A stretch of DNA of 64,000 nt, taken from Pseudohongiella acticola. Lineage in GTDB: Bacteria > Pseudomonadota > Gammaproteobacteria > Pseudomonadales > Pseudohongiellaceae. Location: contig NZ_MASR01000001.1 of NCBI RefSeq assembly GCF_001758195.1, forward strand, positions 2,108,001-2,172,000, in the 5' to 3' direction. Position 1 is the stretch's first letter; every line of letters starts with the position of its first letter. Below the pieces are notes generated by a model that did no database searches, was not told the DNA's origin, and was given only the letters and a program-made list of their open reading frames with translations. Below are positions 44,495 through 54,513 of this stretch, one piece after another. The translations under genes were made by a program, and so were the position numbers.

Positions 44495-47488
44495 ATGAAT
44501 CCAAAAACCCCGAATGACGCTCGACAACGAAGAATACCGCACAAACGCAGACTGCTTTGTGCAGCGATTTCACTGTCCCTGACCCCACTGGCGACGCCTT
44601 CATTCGCCCAGGAGCAGGAAATCGAAGAGGTCGTGGTTACCGGCTCCTTTATCCGCCGAAGCGAGGGTTTCAGCCAGGCATCTTCAGTAACTCAGGTATC
44701 CGCCGAAGACCTGATCGACACCGGGACACTGAACATGGGTGAGGTGATTCAAAACCTCAGCTTTGTTAATGGTTCGGCTTCCGCAACGACCAATACCATT
44801 CAGGGCACAAGCTCCCTCAGCAACTCCGTTGACCTGCGAGGCCTGGGTGCAAGCTCGACGCTAACGCTGCTCGACGGCAAGCGCGTGGTTGATGAAAACC
44901 TGAACAACATGATCCCCACCATCGCCATCCAGCGTCTGGACATCGTCGCTGACGGTGCCGCGGCACTTTACGGTAACGAAGCCGTGGCCGGCGTTGTCAA
45001 CTTTATACCGTACAAGTCCTATGACGGATTCAAGCTCGACACATTCACCGAGCGGGATTCACGTGGCGATTACGAAGAACATTCGGTTCAGGCACTGTGG
45101 GGCGAACAGATCGGTCCTCTCGATGTTGTTCTGGCCGGCCAGTTCCGTACCAACAGCCGTCTTGCCTGGGACGAGCGCAACAAGCTGACCAATTCCGGTC
45201 TCGTGCTTTCGGGCAACGCACCGGGTAACTGGTATGTTCCCGACCGTGACGCCAGCGGCCAGTATACCGGCGACCGCTCTTCTGCCATCGACCCGAACTG
45301 TGGATCGCGCACAGAGCGCACGGATTACGTGGAAGGTGCTAACAACAACCCATTCGGGGCTGCACTGGGTGCCAACTGTTACTTCGACTTCGGTGATACC
45401 CGAAGCTTCCGTGAACCACAGGACATCACGCAGTATTTCAGTAACGTAACCTGGGACGTCGCCGACGACCTGACGCTGTCCCTGCAGGGTTATCGCACCA
45501 AGTACCACTCGATGACCTATACGTCGACGTCCAATCCCGGTGACTCCCGCGTCCCCGAACTTCCGACTGTACGCGGCGAAATGCCAGGCAACCCTTTCCG
45601 CGCTGTCAATGCCAGCAACCAGCCGTTGTTCGGCTTTGATGCCAATGGTGACGGTGTGCCGGATCGCGGTACCGTGGACGTTAATAACGACGGTCGCATG
45701 GACGCCCTCGTGGCAGGCACGACTGGGGGCCCCGGACTGATTCCACTGTATGAAGATGTCCAGGCGCGTAGCTTGCGTCCAATCAACAAAACCCATACTC
45801 CATCGGACGGCCACACTACCGATATGGATAACCTGGGTAGTTACACCGACCGTGTCAGCCGTTATTCATTCCAGGCTGACTTCGCTGTGCCGTTTATCGA
45901 AGGCTGGGAAGGTATGGCCGCATACACCTACGGCGAGGCCAACCTGAAGTTCATGTCGAACCAGAACTACGACATTGAAGCCATGAAACAAGGCCTGAAC
46001 TGTGACGTGGTCAACGACCGAGAAGCCTGCTACAACCCATTCTTTGTAGTGGACCAGTCAACCAACAACACGGTCCACGTGATGAACGCGGTTGCAGGTC
46101 GAAGTTATGAGTATACCCGTGACACGCTGGCTACGGTCGACATCGTGCTTAACGGTGAACTCCCCATTCCCGGCGGTTTTGAACTGCCTGGTGGCGTAAT
46201 CGGCGCCGCCGTTGGTTACCAGAACCGCGCCAGCAGCTATCGCAACACGCCTTCTCTCCAGGAGATCCGTGGCGATACCTTTATTGGTACTGCGTCCACT
46301 GAAGCGGTGACCAGCGGTAGCCGTGATGTGGATGCGTACTTTTTGGAGTTGGCGATCCCGCTACTGCCCTCCCTCGAGATTGAGGCCGCAGTGCGCCGTG
46401 AGGAATTCAGCACCGGCCAGGAATCCACCGATCCGAAAATTGGTGCGACGTGGCAAGCCACCGACTGGCTGACTCTGCGTGCCACCCGTGGCGAAGCGTT
46501 TATCGCGCCATCCCTGGAGCAATTGCTGAATCCAGTGACATGTGGTCTGGATGAAATCACCGACCCGTTTGGTCCTCACTCGGGCTTTACGGTTGCCTGT
46601 GGCGGCGGTAATCCGACGCTGGAAAACGAATCGGCAGAATCGAAGCAGTTGGGCATCGATCTGGAATTTGATAACTTCGATTTCCATGTCACCTGGAATG
46701 AAACCGATTTCGCGAATCGTATTGTTGGCACCAGCGGCCAGCAAATCGTCAACGCCGACTTCCAGGATTTCAAGGCCGCGACTGGTTTTGCTGGCGACGG
46801 TACGGTTGGCAACAGACCTTCGGCTGCACAGCTGACAAGCTGGGTTAACAGCGGCGCTTCCGATCCGTCCATCATTCGCGATCCGAACAACATCCAGTCG
46901 ATTCTGCGTGTAGACAACACTGGTAGTGTTAACGCGGAACGCGTGAAGGTGACAGCCTACGACATCGTGGCGAACTACCGCTTCGGTTTTAATGACTGGG
47001 GTGATTTCCGCATTGGTTTGCAGGCAACCTACCTGGATGAGTTCCTGTTCCAGGCCAATGCTGACGAGGATATCGTCGATGGCGTTGGCATGCAGAACGA
47101 CGCCACCGGTGCCGCACCGGCGCTGCCGGAATGGAAAGCCAATCTGACGTTGGGATGGTCGAGGGGCAGCCACTCCGTGGTATCAATCGTGCACTATGTT
47201 GATGATATGATCTATGACGGCCCGACATTCAGCCACATAGACTTTTTCAGTGGCACTTACCGTCCGGCTAATATCGTCGACACAGGCATCAAGGCCTGGA
47301 CCGACATGGATATCGCCTACACTTACCGTGGCCTAGAGCTGTTTGATGGCGAAATGGCGTTGAGTATCGGTTCGCGCAACGTGTTTGACCGTGAAGCGCA
47401 GCGTACGCCGCAACTGGCGGGTGTACTGGGTGAGTTGCAGGACCCGATGGGTCGTTCAATCTACGCACGTCTGGTCTACGACTTCTAA
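44495..47488 (+). CDS. TonB-dependent outer-membrane receptor with EF-hand-like loops
   Basis: This 997-residue protein has a signal peptide (basic 11-19, hydrophobic 20-37, cleavage near SFA/QE at 38), TonB box EEVVVTG at 44-50 and a plug (about 55-165; VDLRGLGASSTLTLLDGKRV, ADGAAALYGNEAVAGVVNF). The long barrel ends SIYARLVYDF with terminal Phe. Two Asp/Asn loops, D382-x-N-x-D-G and D395-x-N-x-D-G-x-x-D403, sit in an extracellular-loop position and resemble calcium-binding repeats. The substrate is unknown; this subgroup often takes up peptides or glycans. The ATG at 44495 has GGAGAG upstream; an ATG at 44441 lacks support. Confidence 0.9.
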   Translation: MNPKTPNDARQRRIPHKRRLLCAAISLSLTPLATPSFAQEQEIEEVVVTGSFIRRSEGFSQASSVTQVSAEDLIDTGTLNMGEVIQNLSFVNGSASATTNTIQGTSSLSNSVDLRGLGASSTLTLLDGKRVVDENLNNMIPTIAIQRLDIVADGAAALYGNEAVAGVVNFIPYKSYDGFKLDTFTERDSRGDYEEHSVQALWGEQIGPLDVVLAGQFRTNSRLAWDERNKLTNSGLVLSGNAPGNWYVPDRDASGQYTGDRSSAIDPNCGSRTERTDYVEGANNNPFGAALGANCYFDFGDTRSFREPQDITQYFSNVTWDVADDLTLSLQGYRTKYHSMTYTSTSNPGDSRVPELPTVRGEMPGNPFRAVNASNQPLFGFDANGDGVPDRGTVDVNNDGRMDALVAGTTGGPGLIPLYEDVQARSLRPINKTHTPSDGHTTDMDNLGSYTDRVSRYSFQADFAVPFIEGWEGMAAYTYGEANLKFMSNQNYDIEAMKQGLNCDVVNDREACYNPFFVVDQSTNNTVHVMNAVAGRSYEYTRDTLATVDIVLNGELPIPGGFELPGGVIGAAVGYQNRASSYRNTPSLQEIRGDTFIGTASTEAVTSGSRDVDAYFLELAIPLLPSLEIEAAVRREEFSTGQESTDPKIGATWQATDWLTLRATRGEAFIAPSLEQLLNPVTCGLDEITDPFGPHSGFTVACGGGNPTLENESAESKQLGIDLEFDNFDFHVTWNETDFANRIVGTSGQQIVNADFQDFKAATGFAGDGTVGNRPSAAQLTSWVNSGASDPSIIRDPNNIQSILRVDNTGSVNAERVKVTAYDIVANYRFGFNDWGDFRIGLQATYLDEFLFQANADEDIVDGVGMQNDATGAAPALPEWKANLTLGWSRGSHSVVSIVHYVDDMIYDGPTFSHIDFFSGTYRPANIVDTGIKAWTDMDIAYTYRGLELFDGEMALSIGSRNVFDREAQRTPQLAGVLGELQDPMGRSIYARLVYDF

Positions 47489-47505
47489 GTTCGTCGCTGA
47501 TCGAT

Positions 47506-47536
47506 AAAAAAGGGGCTCTTCGGAGCCCTTTTTTTT
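47506..47536. terminator. Terminator after the second TonB receptor gene, possibly bidirectional
   Basis: GGGCTC pairs with GAGCCC around a TTCG tetraloop, flanked by an A-run and eight T. It starts 17 bp after the receptor stop. It can also serve plsC, which converges on it 93 bp away. Confidence 0.9.
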
Positions 47537-47628
47537 ATGCCAGGTCTGGTATCCAGATATAGACACGTCATGGCTGGAGTTGTCACAGATCTGCGCACAC
47601 CCGGTGTTGCCGACTGTGCGAACCGACT

Positions 47629-48372
47629 TTAGGCGGTTGCTGCCGGACCGTCGGCGTACTCAAGGCCGAGTTCAAGACGACGGGAATCGACCCAGTCGAG
47701 AAACTCCTGATTCACCTCTTTGGAAGTCTTTCCGGTCACATTGATAGGCTGGCCTATAATCAGTTTGATGGTGCCGGGGTTCTTGCGGGTAGTCCCCGCA
47801 GGCCAATGGCTGCCGGCATTGTGCAACACAGGGATAATCGGCGTTTCCGTGGCGACAGCCAGCTGCGCGCCGCCGCGGGAGAATTTGCCGAGTTTGCCAG
47901 GCGCTGCCCGGGTGCCTTCGGGGAACACCAGAATGGAGACACCTTCGTTGATGCGTTCGCGACCCTGTATCAACAGCGATTTGCCCGCCTCGCGGGGTTT
48001 GCTGCGATCAATGGCAATCGGGCGTTGCAGCCGCAGTGCCCATCCCCAGAACGGAATATCCAGTAACTCCTTTTTCAGAATCGGGCAGGCGGGACTGAAC
48101 AACTGATACAGAAAGATGGTTTCCCAGGTGCTCTGATGATTGCTGAACACCACCACGGGTTGATCCGTCAGATTGTTAGCACCCTCGATTTCGTAGCGCA
48201 CGTTGCTGGTGATACGTAACCAGCCGATCACCAGCCGGCACCATAGTGCATAAAGATAATACCGGCGCCGCGGCGTCAGTATCCAGAATACCAGCACGAT
48301 CGAAACCGAAATAATAAAGGTCAGGCCGGCGTAACCGAGGAAAAAAAGTATAGCGCGAATTTTGGCAATCAT
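47629..48372 (-). CDS. plsC: 1-acyl-sn-glycerol-3-phosphate acyltransferase
   Basis: A 247-residue membrane acyltransferase making phosphatidic acid. There are one or two N-terminal membrane helices (about 9-30). Motif I NHQSTWETIFLY, with catalytic His and downstream acidic residue, is at about 78-89, and motif III VFPEGTRAAPGKL near 149-161. The product of gmhB overlaps it by four bases (ATGA), so translation is coupled. The glyQ-glyS-gmhB-plsC order is the Pseudomonas one. Confidence 0.93.
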   Translation of the reverse strand: MIAKIRAILFFLGYAGLTFIISVSIVLVFWILTPRRRYYLYALWCRLVIGWLRITSNVRYEIEGANNLTDQPVVVFSNHQSTWETIFLYQLFSPACPILKKELLDIPFWGWALRLQRPIAIDRSKPREAGKSLLIQGRERINEGVSILVFPEGTRAAPGKLGKFSRGGAQLAVATETPIIPVLHNAGSHWPAGTTRKNPGTIKLIIGQPINVTGKTSKEVNQEFLDWVDSRRLELGLEYADGPAATA

Positions 48373-48923
48373 GATTGGTCAACACCCAATTGGCTGTCAC
48401 TGAAAGCTGCCAGATCCGGGTATATCCGGATGTTGGCGAGATCGGCAGGCAGGCCGGCGTCCAGCGTGGCCTGCCCTTTTCCGGAAAGCACCAGTACCGG
48501 TTCACACCCGGCACTTTGTGCCGCTTGCAGGTCCCGCAGGCTGTCTCCCAGAAAAGGTGCGTTACTTACCGTGACGGTAAGCTGTTGCACAATTTCTTCA
48601 ACAAGGCCTGGCAACGGTTTTCGGCAACGGCAGCCATCGTCGGGGCCATGCGGGCAATAAAAGAAACCGGTAATGATGCCGCCGGCTGCTTCAACCTGAT
48701 CATTGATGCTTTGATGTATACGGGCCAGTACAAATTCGTCGAACAGTCCGCGCGCGATGCCAGACTGATTGGTCGCCACTACGACCTGGTAGCCGGCTTT
48801 GCTGAGCCGCGCAATCGCATCGATGCTACCCGGCACCGGGATGCATTCGTCGACTGATTTGATGAAGGCATCCGAGTCTTCGTTGATGACGCCATCGCGA
48901 TCCAGAATAACCAGCTTTGTCAT
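48369..48923 (-). CDS. gmhB: D-glycero-beta-D-manno-heptose-1,7-bisphosphate 7-phosphatase
   Basis: A 184-residue HAD phosphatase in ADP-heptose supply for the LPS core. The nucleophile motif VILDRDGVINED is at the N-terminus, VVATNQSGIARG is motif II, and a Cys/His zinc-binding cluster (CPHGPDDGCRCRKPLPG) marks GmhB. FLGDSLRDLQAAQSAGC is motif IV. It starts five bp after glyS. Confidence 0.94.
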   Translation of the reverse strand: MTKLVILDRDGVINEDSDAFIKSVDECIPVPGSIDAIARLSKAGYQVVVATNQSGIARGLFDEFVLARIHQSINDQVEAAGGIITGFFYCPHGPDDGCRCRKPLPGLVEEIVQQLTVTVSNAPFLGDSLRDLQAAQSAGCEPVLVLSGKGQATLDAGLPADLANIRIYPDLAAFSDSQLGVDQS

Positions 48924-48928
48924 GCTGT

Positions 48929-51016
48929 TTACGTCGTGTGTAAGCAGGAAATGTCAGCGACGTGCAGGAACAGTGTGCGCAGTTCCCGCAGCAACGCCAG
49001 GCGATTGTTCCGCACTGCTTCGTCATCTGCCATCACCAGTACATCGTCGAAAAACGCATCCACCGTTGCGCGCATCCCGGCCAGTGCTTCCAGTCCCTGA
49101 TTGTAGTCTCGCTGTTTGAACATCGGCGCAACTGTCTGCGCCATCACAGCCAGGCGTTCAGCCAATGCAATTTCCGCGGGTTCGCTGAGAAGAGACCTGT
49201 CTACCGAGACTGCCGCAGCGTCCGGTTGTTTTTGCAAAATATTGGAAACACGTTTGTTGGCTGCGGCCAAAGCGGCGCTTTCCGGCAGTGTACTGAATTG
49301 CTGAACCGCTGAGACCCGCAAGGCAAAATCCAGCGGTTTGGCGGGTTTTAATTCCATAACCGACTGGAACACGGCGGGCGAGACGCCGTCACCGGTATAC
49401 CAGGCACGGAAGCGCTCGAGCATAAATTCAAACACCTGAGTGGCAGTGTCGTCCGGTACGCTCAGGCCCTGTTCGGTGTATGCCGTCAGCGCCTGAATGA
49501 TGGCGTTGTGCAGATCCAGATCCAGTGATTTTTCCACCAGAATGCGCAACACACCCAGCGCTGCACGTCGCAGTGCAAACGGATCTTTGGAGCCGGTAGG
49601 TGGCTGCCCGATGGCAAACAGACCACAAATGGTATCCAGTTTCTCAGCGACAGCGAGAACGGCTCCGGTTTCACTTGCTGGCACGGCGTCGCCGGAAAAA
49701 CGTGGCTGGTACTGTTCATTGATGGCATTGGCCACCTCGCCTGACTCATTGTCATAGCGCGCGTAATACTGCCCCATGATGCCCTGCAGTTCCGGGAATT
49801 CGGCGACCATGTGGCTGACCAGATCACACTTGCCCAGCAAGGCTGCACGTTCGCAATGCGCCGGATCGATCGACAGCGCAGTGGCAATGTTGGCGGCCAG
49901 TGCCGCGACCCGTCGCGACTTCTGTTCTACGGTGCCCAACTGTTGCTGAAACACAATCGTACTCAACTGCTGCAGGCGCGACGCCAGTGTCTGCTTGCGA
50001 TCGCTTTCAAAAAAGAAAGCGGCATCAGCCAGTCTGGGGCGAATAACGCGTTCATTACCGGCAATGACCTGCGCCGGATCCCTGCTCTCCAGATTGGCGA
50101 CAGCAACAAAGTTCGGCAGCATGTTGCCGTCCTTGTCCAGCACGTAGAAGGTTTTCTGGTGATTCTTCATTGATGAAATCAATGCTTCGGGTGGCACTGA
50201 CAGAAAGTGATCATCAAAGCGCCCGGTCAATGCAACCGGCCATTCCACCATGCTGGTAACTTCTTCCAGCAGATCTTCGTCGATGCGAACTTCGGCATTA
50301 AGCGCGGTACCCTGTGCCTGAACCTGTTCGCGGACTTTGTTTTTTCGGGCTTCGTAGTCGGCGATCACATAACCCGGCTTCAATAGTTTCGACTCGTATT
50401 CAGCCGGTGATGCCAGTGAAATATCAGTGCCGCAATGGAAGCGATGGCCATGGGTAATCCGGCCACTTTTTATACCGAACAATTCTGTATCAATAACATC
50501 GTCACCGAACAGCATCACCAACCAGTAAACCGGACGAACGAATTCATCGCGTGTGCTGCCCCAGCGCATCTTTCGCGGGATTGGCAGTTTCGCCAGTGAC
50601 GTGGCCACGATACCAGGCAACAATGCCGTTGTTTCTTCGCCGGCTTTGTCGGCCCGGAACACCAGCTTTTCAACACCGTCTTTTTCAACGGTTTCCAGTG
50701 CGCTGATATCAACACCGCATGAACGCGCGAAACCAGACGCGGCCGGTGTGGCATTGCCGTCTTTATCGTAGGCCGCCTTGACGGCTGGCCCGAGACGTTC
50801 CACTTTGGTGTCAGCCTGTTTGACGGAAAGACGTTCGACCCTGGCGGCCAGTCGACGCGGACTGGTGAATGCCTTGATGGCGCTATAATTCAGGCCGGCA
50901 CTGTCCAGCCCGGCCTGCAAACCGGCAATAAAGGCGTCGGATAATCCGCGCAGGGCTTTGGGCGGGAGTTCCGCACAACCAATTTCTACTAAAAAATCTT
51001 TTTCTGTATGGCTCAT
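48929..51016 (-). CDS. glyS: Glycine-tRNA ligase beta subunit
   Basis: A 695-residue beta chain of the alpha2beta2 bacterial glycyl-tRNA synthetase. It starts DFLVEIGCAELPPKALRGL, has KRMRWG-like (PRKMRWGSTRDEFVRPVYWL) and ALISSMKNHQKTFYV segments, and the C-terminal anticodon-binding domain with FDDVLVMADDEAVRNNRLAL. I chose the ATG at 51016 to match the family start; a TTG at 51031 is possible. No strong Shine-Dalgarno is visible. It is 44 bp after glyQ. Confidence 0.96.
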   Translation of the reverse strand: MSHTEKDFLVEIGCAELPPKALRGLSDAFIAGLQAGLDSAGLNYSAIKAFTSPRRLAARVERLSVKQADTKVERLGPAVKAAYDKDGNATPAASGFARSCGVDISALETVEKDGVEKLVFRADKAGEETTALLPGIVATSLAKLPIPRKMRWGSTRDEFVRPVYWLVMLFGDDVIDTELFGIKSGRITHGHRFHCGTDISLASPAEYESKLLKPGYVIADYEARKNKVREQVQAQGTALNAEVRIDEDLLEEVTSMVEWPVALTGRFDDHFLSVPPEALISSMKNHQKTFYVLDKDGNMLPNFVAVANLESRDPAQVIAGNERVIRPRLADAAFFFESDRKQTLASRLQQLSTIVFQQQLGTVEQKSRRVAALAANIATALSIDPAHCERAALLGKCDLVSHMVAEFPELQGIMGQYYARYDNESGEVANAINEQYQPRFSGDAVPASETGAVLAVAEKLDTICGLFAIGQPPTGSKDPFALRRAALGVLRILVEKSLDLDLHNAIIQALTAYTEQGLSVPDDTATQVFEFMLERFRAWYTGDGVSPAVFQSVMELKPAKPLDFALRVSAVQQFSTLPESAALAAANKRVSNILQKQPDAAAVSVDRSLLSEPAEIALAERLAVMAQTVAPMFKQRDYNQGLEALAGMRATVDAFFDDVLVMADDEAVRNNRLALLRELRTLFLHVADISCLHTT

Positions 51017-51060
51017 GGTGTCAGTTGGCAACGCTGTCGGTAAATTGAATGAGGGGTGAC

Positions 51061-52002
51061 TCAGCCTTTCAAAGCTGCTTCGCGCAATGCCGCCGGTGCC
51101 AGCGGAAAACCGAGTTTACGTCGGCTTTCGTAGTAGGCTTCGGCAACCTGGCGTGACAATGTGCGCACACGCAAAATGAAACGCTGGCGCTCGGTTACCG
51201 AGATGGCCTGACGGGCATCCAGCAAATTGAAATAATGCGACGCCTTCAGCACCTGTTCGTACGCGGGCAGGGCCAGACCTTTTTCAATCAGAGTTGAGCA
51301 CTGAGACTCACATTCGTCAAAACTGCTGAACAGCGCATCAACATTGGCATGTTCAAAATTGTAGGCGGACATTTCCACTTCGTTCTGATGGAACACATCG
51401 CCGTAGGTCACGACGCCATCAGGGCCGTCCGTCCATACCAGGTCGTACAGACTGTCGACACCCTGCAGATACATGGCAATGCGCTCAAGGCCGTAGGTGA
51501 TTTCGCCACTGACCGGGAAACACTCGATACCGCCGACCTGCTGAAAATAGGTGAACTGAGTCACTTCCATGCCATTCAGCCAGACTTCCCAACCCAGGCC
51601 CCAGGCGCCCAGCGTGGGAGATTCCCAGTTGTCTTCAACGAAGCGGATATCGTGCACGGTCGGGTCAATACCCAGATGCTTCAGCGACGCGATGTACAGA
51701 TCCTGGATATCCGGCGGGGATGGCTTAAGAATAACCTGAAACTGATAATAGTGCTGCAGACGGTTCGGGTTTTCGCCGTAACGGCCATCGGTAGGTCGGC
51801 GGCTGGGCTGCACATAGGCCGTGCGCCAGCTTTCCGGTCCAATCGAGCGCAAAAAAGTCGCCGGGTGGAAAGTGCCGGCGCCAACTTCCAGATCCAGTGG
51901 CTGTAATACTACACAGCCCTGTCTGGCCCAGAACTCCTGAAGCGCCAGGATCAGGCCCTGAAAAGTTTTTACATCGGCGATAGCCGGACTCTGCGCGGAC
52001 AA
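51061..52002 (-). CDS. glyQ: Glycine-tRNA ligase alpha subunit
   Basis: A 313-residue class II synthetase alpha chain forming glycyl-adenylate. [54 protein letters not shown] and [18 protein letters not shown] are standard motifs. No ATG fits. The TTG at 52002 gives the normal N-terminus ([17 protein letters not shown]) with GGGG six bases upstream, while another TTG at 52038 would add 12 residues. It is divergent from the lpxL-like gene across about 110 bp. Confidence 0.95.
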   Translation of the reverse strand: MSAQSPAIADVKTFQGLILALQEFWARQGCVVLQPLDLEVGAGTFHPATFLRSIGPESWRTAYVQPSRRPTDGRYGENPNRLQHYYQFQVILKPSPPDIQDLYIASLKHLGIDPTVHDIRFVEDNWESPTLGAWGLGWEVWLNGMEVTQFTYFQQVGGIECFPVSGEITYGLERIAMYLQGVDSLYDLVWTDGPDGVVTYGDVFHQNEVEMSAYNFEHANVDALFSSFDECESQCSTLIEKGLALPAYEQVLKASHYFNLLDARQAISVTERQRFILRVRTLSRQVAEAYYESRRKLGFPLAPAALREAALKG

Positions 52003-52113
52003 AACACACCCCAAATTCAATCGGTTGAAAAGCCGCAATTATGCGGGATTAGGCAGTTAATATCTACTGCGCTAAAATGGCAGCCTTCATTCAAACTACC
52101 CGTTCGCGAGGCA

Positions 52114-53007
52114 TTGCCCATCGATACCGTCAAATCAATCGTGGTGAAAACTCTGTTGCGAGTGCTGTCATGGATTCCGCTGCCACTGCTGCACAGACTG
52201 GCCGCCATGATCGGTGCGTTGGTGTATGCGTTGCCGACCGAAACGCGTCGGGTAACGCTGATCAATCTGCAACGTGCCATGCCCGAGCTCAGCGACAACG
52301 AACGGCGCCGACTGGCACGACGCAGTGTGCAGGAAACCATCAAGGCCGGATTCGAGCTGGGTCATATGTGGTATGGCAGTGTCGACAGCGTGATGAGCCT
52401 GATCAAGGGCATTCAGGGCAAGGAGCACATAGACCAGGCCCTGGCGAGCGGGCGCAGTATCATCTATTGTTCGCCACATTTGGGTAGTTGGGAGCTGATG
52501 GGCCTGTATGTGTCGACACTGGCACCGCTGACGACGCTGTACAAACCGCCCAAAATTCCCGGGCTTAACGACCTGATTGCCGGTTCCCGCGCCCGCGCTG
52601 GCGCTGAACTGGTGGCAACGGATCGCGCCGGTGTGGTGAAGCTGACCCGGGCACTGCAACAAGGTGCGTCGACAGGCATTCTGCCGGATCAGCAGCCTCG
52701 TGAAGGCGGCGTGTTTGCCCCCTTCTTTGGTCACCAGGCCTATACCATGGCACTGGTGTCTAAACTGGCTGCGCGCACCAATGCCGTGGTGTTGTTTACC
52801 TTCGCCAAGCGCCTGCCCGCCGGCGCAGGCTTTGAACTGATCTGCATGCCAGCTGACCCGGATATTGCCAATAACGACACCGTGCTGGCGGCGAGCGCGC
52901 TCAACCGGTCAGTGGAAGCCTGTGTCAGGCTGGCGCCTGAACAATACCAATGGGAATACAAACGGTTCCGTAAACGTCCGGCTGATGAATCCGAGCGTTT
53001 CTACTGA
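52114..53007 (+). CDS. Lipid A lauroyltransferase-like acyltransferase (HtrB/LpxL family)
   Basis: A 297-residue single-pass inner-membrane acyltransferase. An N-terminal hydrophobic helix (about 12-38) is followed by the catalytic HxxxxE motif in SPHLGSWELMGLY, then TLYKPPKIPGLNDLI, ILPDQQPREGGVFAPFFG and the C-terminal PEQYQWEYKRFRKRP typical of LpxL. It adds a secondary acyl chain to lipid A, or acylates a related lipid. Which paralogue it is cannot be decided. The start is uncertain: TTG at 52114 has GAGG only two bases away, and GTG at 52141 is an alternative. Confidence 0.88.
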   Translation: MPIDTVKSIVVKTLLRVLSWIPLPLLHRLAAMIGALVYALPTETRRVTLINLQRAMPELSDNERRRLARRSVQETIKAGFELGHMWYGSVDSVMSLIKGIQGKEHIDQALASGRSIIYCSPHLGSWELMGLYVSTLAPLTTLYKPPKIPGLNDLIAGSRARAGAELVATDRAGVVKLTRALQQGASTGILPDQQPREGGVFAPFFGHQAYTMALVSKLAARTNAVVLFTFAKRLPAGAGFELICMPADPDIANNDTVLAASALNRSVEACVRLAPEQYQWEYKRFRKRPADESERFY

Positions 53008-53039
53008 GACCGGCAATTAAAGCCGTTTAAACAATAGTA

Positions 53040-54491
53040 TTAACGACGCCAGAACATGGGCATGAACAACACCAGCAGCGTGAAGATCTCGAGTCGGCCC
53101 AGCAACATGGCCAGGCACAACACCCATTTGGCGGTGTTGCCGATATCGGCATAGTTGCTGGCAACGCCTTCCAGCCCCGGCCCCAGATTGTTAAGACTGG
53201 CGCCAACCGCGCTGAAGGCGGTAACCACTTCCAGGTCCAGCGCCAGCAGCACAATCAACAACACCAGATAAACCAGTACGTAGACAGCAAAAAAGCCCCA
53301 GACTGATTCGATGACACGGTCCGGCACCATGGTGCGGCCCAGTTTGACGGTGATGACGGCATTGGGGTGGATCAGGCGTTTAACTTCACGAAACCCCTGT
53401 TTGAAGATCAACAGAATACGGATGACCTTCATACCACCGCCCGTGGATCCGGCACAGGCGCCGATAATCGAGGCATAAATCAGCAGATAGGGCAGTGCCA
53501 GCGGCCAGGAATTAAAATCGGCCGTGGTGAAACCAGTGGTGGTGGCAATCGACACGGTCTGAAAGATGCCGTGCACAAACGCATTCTGCGCGTTGTAGGT
53601 TTCGGTCAGATACAGCACCAGCACCGTGAATACGGCGATGGCCAGCAAGATAGACGCATAAAACCGGGTTTCGGGGTCACGCAGGTACTGGCTAACGCTG
53701 CGGCGCTGCCAGGCGGTGAAATGCAGGGCAAAGTTGACCCCGGCGAGGAACATAAAAAACACGGCGATCATATTGATAATGTCGCTGTTAAAGTAACCCA
53801 TGCTGGCGTCATGCGTTGAAAATCCGCCGATAGCGACGGTGGAAAAACTGTGGCATATAGCGTCAAACAGGGTCATGCCGGCGGCCCAGTATGCCAGCGC
53901 ACACACAGCAGTCAGGCCCATATAAATGTACCAGAGTGCTTTTGCGGTTTCGGCCAGCCGTGGCACCAGGTTGTCGTTTTTCACCGGCCCCGGGCTTTCC
54001 GCCCGATACAATTGCATACCCCCGATGCCCAGCATGGGCAGCACCGCGACTGCCAGCGCCACAATACCCATGCCGCCCAGCCATTGCAGTTGTTGACGGT
54101 AAAACAGGATGGATTTGGGCAGGAAGTCGAGCCCGGTAATGACGGTGGCACCGGTGGTGGTCAGGCCGGAAAACGATTCAAACACCGCATCGGTCACAGA
54201 CAATGGTGTATTTGTCGAGAACAGGAAGGGTAATGCGCCGAATATGCTGAGTACGGTCCAGAACAGTGTCACCACCAGGAAGCCATCCCGGGTCCGCATT
54301 TCCTGTCGGGAACGCCAGGTGAACACCCATAGACCAAAGCCCACGCCAAAGGTAATCATCAGCGAGGTCAGGAACGAGGACACTTCGCCATCGCCATAGA
54401 TAAACGACACCAGAATGGAAGGCAGGTTGGCCAGCATGCTGAACAGCATCAACAATACGCCGACGATTTTCGCAACAATGGATATATGCAT
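53040..54491 (-). CDS. trkH: Trk potassium uptake channel subunit TrkH
   Basis: A 483-residue membrane subunit of the Trk K+ system. Four pore-loop selectivity segments are visible: GLTTTGATVITGLD, STVAIGGFSTHDASM, VSIATTTGFTTADFN and GACAGSTGGGMKVIRI. About ten hydrophobic helices surround them. I used the ATG at 54491; 16 extra residues are possible to 54539 but would overlap trkA. It is 22 bp downstream of trkA, its gating partner. Confidence 0.95.
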   Translation of the reverse strand: MHISIVAKIVGVLLMLFSMLANLPSILVSFIYGDGEVSSFLTSLMITFGVGFGLWVFTWRSRQEMRTRDGFLVVTLFWTVLSIFGALPFLFSTNTPLSVTDAVFESFSGLTTTGATVITGLDFLPKSILFYRQQLQWLGGMGIVALAVAVLPMLGIGGMQLYRAESPGPVKNDNLVPRLAETAKALWYIYMGLTAVCALAYWAAGMTLFDAICHSFSTVAIGGFSTHDASMGYFNSDIINMIAVFFMFLAGVNFALHFTAWQRRSVSQYLRDPETRFYASILLAIAVFTVLVLYLTETYNAQNAFVHGIFQTVSIATTTGFTTADFNSWPLALPYLLIYASIIGACAGSTGGGMKVIRILLIFKQGFREVKRLIHPNAVITVKLGRTMVPDRVIESVWGFFAVYVLVYLVLLIVLLALDLEVVTAFSAVGASLNNLGPGLEGVASNYADIGNTAKWVLCLAMLLGRLEIFTLLVLFMPMFWRR

Positions 54492-54513
54492 GGAAGCCAG
54501 GAGCCTTTCGATA

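Noticed and set aside
45059-47173. Two minus-strand frames of 251 and 270 codons inside the second TonB receptor gene
   Set aside because: No recognisable protein and the receptor frame is intact through the whole region.
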